A DNA stretch of 8,352 bases. Origin: an uncultured Bacteroidota bacterium (GTDB taxonomy: Bacteria > Bacteroidota > Bacteroidia > Chitinophagales > Chitinophagaceae). The position numbers and the translations under genes are program-made. This document shows, one piece after another, positions 7,097 to 8,352 of this stretch. The notes beneath the pieces were generated by a model that saw nothing but the letters and a program-made list of their open reading frames with translations, ran no database searches and was not told the DNA's origin. The DNA is taken from contig CAIZLI010000276.1 of NCBI GenBank assembly GCA_903933765.1, positions 1-8,352 on the forward strand, read 5' to 3'. Positions within the stretch are counted from its first letter, which is position 1, and every line of letters starts with the position of its first letter.

Positions 7097-7286
7097 ATTG
7101 ATATTAAATTTATGTCTATAAAAAAAAGACACGTTAATTGAAATGTTTGTTAATTTTAATTTTCGTTTAAATAGTCTAGTTTAAAAAAATAAATCTTTGA
7201 GAACTTACTAATTTAAAAACTATTTTAAAATTAGTAAGTTTCTATGACTGAGCCTTGCATGAAGTAAAGTTAATTATATATTTTTG
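7097..7286 (-). promoter_or_regulatory. AT-rich intergenic leader, presumed pse operon promoter region
   Basis: This is the only sizeable gap in the window and lies directly before the first gene of the pse operon, so a promoter is expected here. By hand count only 9 of the 60 bases at 7141-7200 are G or C. I looked for the Bacteroidota pattern (TTG near -33 and TAnnTTTG near -7) on the minus strand after the hairpin and found no match. A TATAAT-like stretch (minus strand, about 7270-7280) lies before the hairpin, just after the ugd stop. If used, it would place the hairpin in the 5' leader. No gene or RNA is recognised. Confidence 0.35.
7202..7240 (-). terminator. Long AT-rich hairpin between ugd and pseB, candidate terminator
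   Basis: The arms AACTTACTAATT (7202-7213) and AATTAGTAAGTT (7229-7240) are exact reverse complements. They continue inward as TAAAA (7214-7218) and TTTTA (7223-7227) around the loop ACTA, with one bulged A at 7228. The whole stem is thus 17 base pairs. It begins about 46 bases after the ugd stop. On the minus strand a T-rich stretch (TTATTTTTTT) follows some ten bases after the stem, so it could end ugd transcription. It is not a textbook terminator, because the stem is AT-rich and the T-run is not adjacent. It could instead be an operator or an RNA element in the pseB leader. Confidence 0.45.
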
Positions 7287-8352
7287 CTATACTTTTCTAC
7301 CTATGCTTTCATAATAAAATCCCATTCCTTTGATTATACCAAAATCATACAAATTTCTGCCATCAAATATCACTTTATGCTTTATAACAGTTTCAATTCT
7401 TTCAAAATCAGGCGTTCTAAACTCGCTCCACTCTGTCGCTATTATTAATGCAACGGCATCTTGTAAGGCCTCATATTGATTGGCTGCATATTTGATCTTG
7501 TCTCCAATCTGTGCTTGCACATTCGGCATCGCCTCAGGATCATAAGCAGTAATCGTTGCGCCCATCGCTGTCAATGCTTCTATGATACTCAATGCTGGTG
7601 CTTCTCTAATATCGTCCGTATTTGGTTTGAACGCTAAACCCCATAATGCAAAATGCTTGCCTGCTAAGTTGCCGTTATAATAAGACTTGATCTTTTCTAC
7701 TAAATGTAGTTTTTGATTGGCGTTCACTTTTTCCACTGCTTTTAAAATCTCAAAAGTATAATTCACTTCATCCGATGACATAATGAGTGCTTGTACATCT
7801 TTTGGAAAACAAGATCCACCATAACCAATGCCTGGGAATAAAAATCTTTTTCCAATACGTTCATCTGACCCAATCCCTCTTCTCACCATGTCCACATCCG
7901 CGCCCATGCGCTCACATAGTTGCGCAATCTCGTTCATGAAAGAAATCTTAGTAGCTAAAAATGAATTAGCTGCATACTTCGTTAATTCTGAACTACGCTC
8001 ATCCATAAAGATCACTGGATTACCCTGTCTTACAAAGGGTGCATATAAATCACTCATTAATTTCTTTGCACGCTCTGATCTTGTTCCTACCACCACTCTA
8101 TCTGGCTTCATGAAATCATCCACCGCCACTCCCTCTCTTAAAAACTCAGGGTTGCTTACTACATCGTATTCACCTGCGTAATTTTTTGCAATCGCCGCAC
8201 TTACTTTATCCGCTGTGCCCACCGGTACTGTGCTTTTGTTCACAATAACTTTGTAGCCTTTTAAAATCTTTCCTAAATGATCCGCAACACCCAACACATA
8301 TTTTAAATCCGCACTACCATCCGCTCCCGGAGGTGTGGGTAATGCTAAAAAG
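7287..8352 (-). CDS. ugd: UDP-glucose 6-dehydrogenase, 5' end beyond window
   Basis: Oxidises UDP-glucose to UDP-glucuronate with two NAD+, supplying a precursor for capsule, O-antigen or exopolysaccharide. The frame is open to the right edge (about 354 codons visible). An apparent GTG start at 8297 is internal, since the codons before it read LPTPPGADGSADLKYV, a standard piece of the NAD-binding domain. Roughly the first 80 residues are missing. Counting from that internal GTG (8297): NKSTVPVGTA (20-29), NPEFLREG (49-56), YAANSFLATKISFMNE (108-123), and GIGYGGSCFPKD (156-167) with the catalytic Cys163. The C-terminal domain has LWGLAFKPNTDDIREAP. The CFPKD box separates it from UDP-ManNAc dehydrogenases of the WecC type. 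It reads in the same direction as the pse genes but is separated from them by a gap with a hairpin, so it may be a separate unit of the same polysaccharide locus. Confidence 0.95.
   Translation of the reverse strand, partial: FLALPTPPGADGSADLKYVLGVADHLGKILKGYKVIVNKSTVPVGTADKVSAAIAKNYAGEYDVVSNPEFLREGVAVDDFMKPDRVVVGTRSERAKKLMSDLYAPFVRQGNPVIFMDERSSELTKYAANSFLATKISFMNEIAQLCERMGADVDMVRRGIGSDERIGKRFLFPGIGYGGSCFPKDVQALIMSSDEVNYTFEILKAVEKVNANQKLHLVEKIKSYYNGNLAGKHFALWGLAFKPNTDDIREAPALSIIEALTAMGATITAYDPEAMPNVQAQIGDKIKYAANQYEALQDAVALIIATEWSEFRTPDFERIETVIKHKVIFDGRNLYDFGIIKGMGFYYESIGRKV

Noticed and set aside
7113..7131. Short stem TGTCT/AGACA just upstream of pseB.
   Set aside because: It has only five pairs around a nine-base A-rich loop, which is easily found by chance in such AT-rich DNA.
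7097..7132. Upstream ATG at 7132 as the pseB start.
   Set aside because: The added MSFFYRHKFNIN is not typical of PseB, and the ATG at 7096 places the Rossmann motif and catalytic residues at the usual positions.
7828..8181. Plus-strand open frame of 117 codons opposite ugd.
   Set aside because: It is fully antisense to a strongly conserved ugd coding region and shows no recognisable motif. The same applies to the shorter plus-strand frames opposite the other genes (for example 1858-2103 and 3793-4113).
7287..8352. A composition break marking ugd as a separate or transferred block.
   Set aside because: Hand counts of 60-base lines vary as much within the pse genes (18 to 28 G+C) as between them and ugd (21 to 30), so no boundary can be claimed.

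Overview
The window is one block of minus-strand genes for surface-sugar biosynthesis. It reads right to left, from a UDP-glucose 6-dehydrogenase cut by the right edge to a PseG-type nucleotide-sugar hydrolase cut by the left edge. The DNA is AT-rich, has no evident Shine-Dalgarno sequences, and its proteins resemble those of Bacteroidota. That phylum is my best guess for the host, but it is an inference: there is no rRNA or marker gene here.

Layout in transcription order: (1) ugd, 8352-7287, 5' end missing. (2) A very AT-rich gap of about 190 bp with a long inverted repeat (7202-7240). (3) pseB (7096-6080) and pseC (6080-4869), which overlap by one base. (4) An aldo/keto reductase (4849-3971), an SpsF-type cytidylyltransferase (3974-3213) and a class III PLP aminotransferase (3182-1854). 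(5) A NeuB/PseI-family nonulosonate synthase (1857-946). (6) A PseG-like hydrolase starting at a TTG codon (949 to beyond base 1). Junctions are 1-4 base overlaps or gaps of 19-30 bases, so pseB to pseG looks like one operon. No gene is supported on the plus strand.

How the genes fit together: PseB and PseC convert UDP-GlcNAc to UDP-4-amino-4,6-dideoxy-L-AltNAc. The PseG-like protein would release the sugar from UDP, the NeuB-like synthase would condense it with phosphoenolpyruvate to a nine-carbon 2-keto acid, and the SpsF-like enzyme would activate that with CTP. This is the framework of pseudaminic-acid synthesis, but it departs from the textbook route. No PseH-type acetyltransferase is visible, and the cytidylyltransferase is SpsF-like rather than clearly PseF/NeuA-like. 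The synthase lacks the usual C-terminal SAF (antifreeze-like) domain, and an aldo/keto reductase plus a second, unrelated aminotransferase sit inside the operon. The most interesting reading is a locus for a modified or undescribed nonulosonic acid, perhaps with an extra or relocated amino group. Chemistry beyond PseB/PseC is inference.
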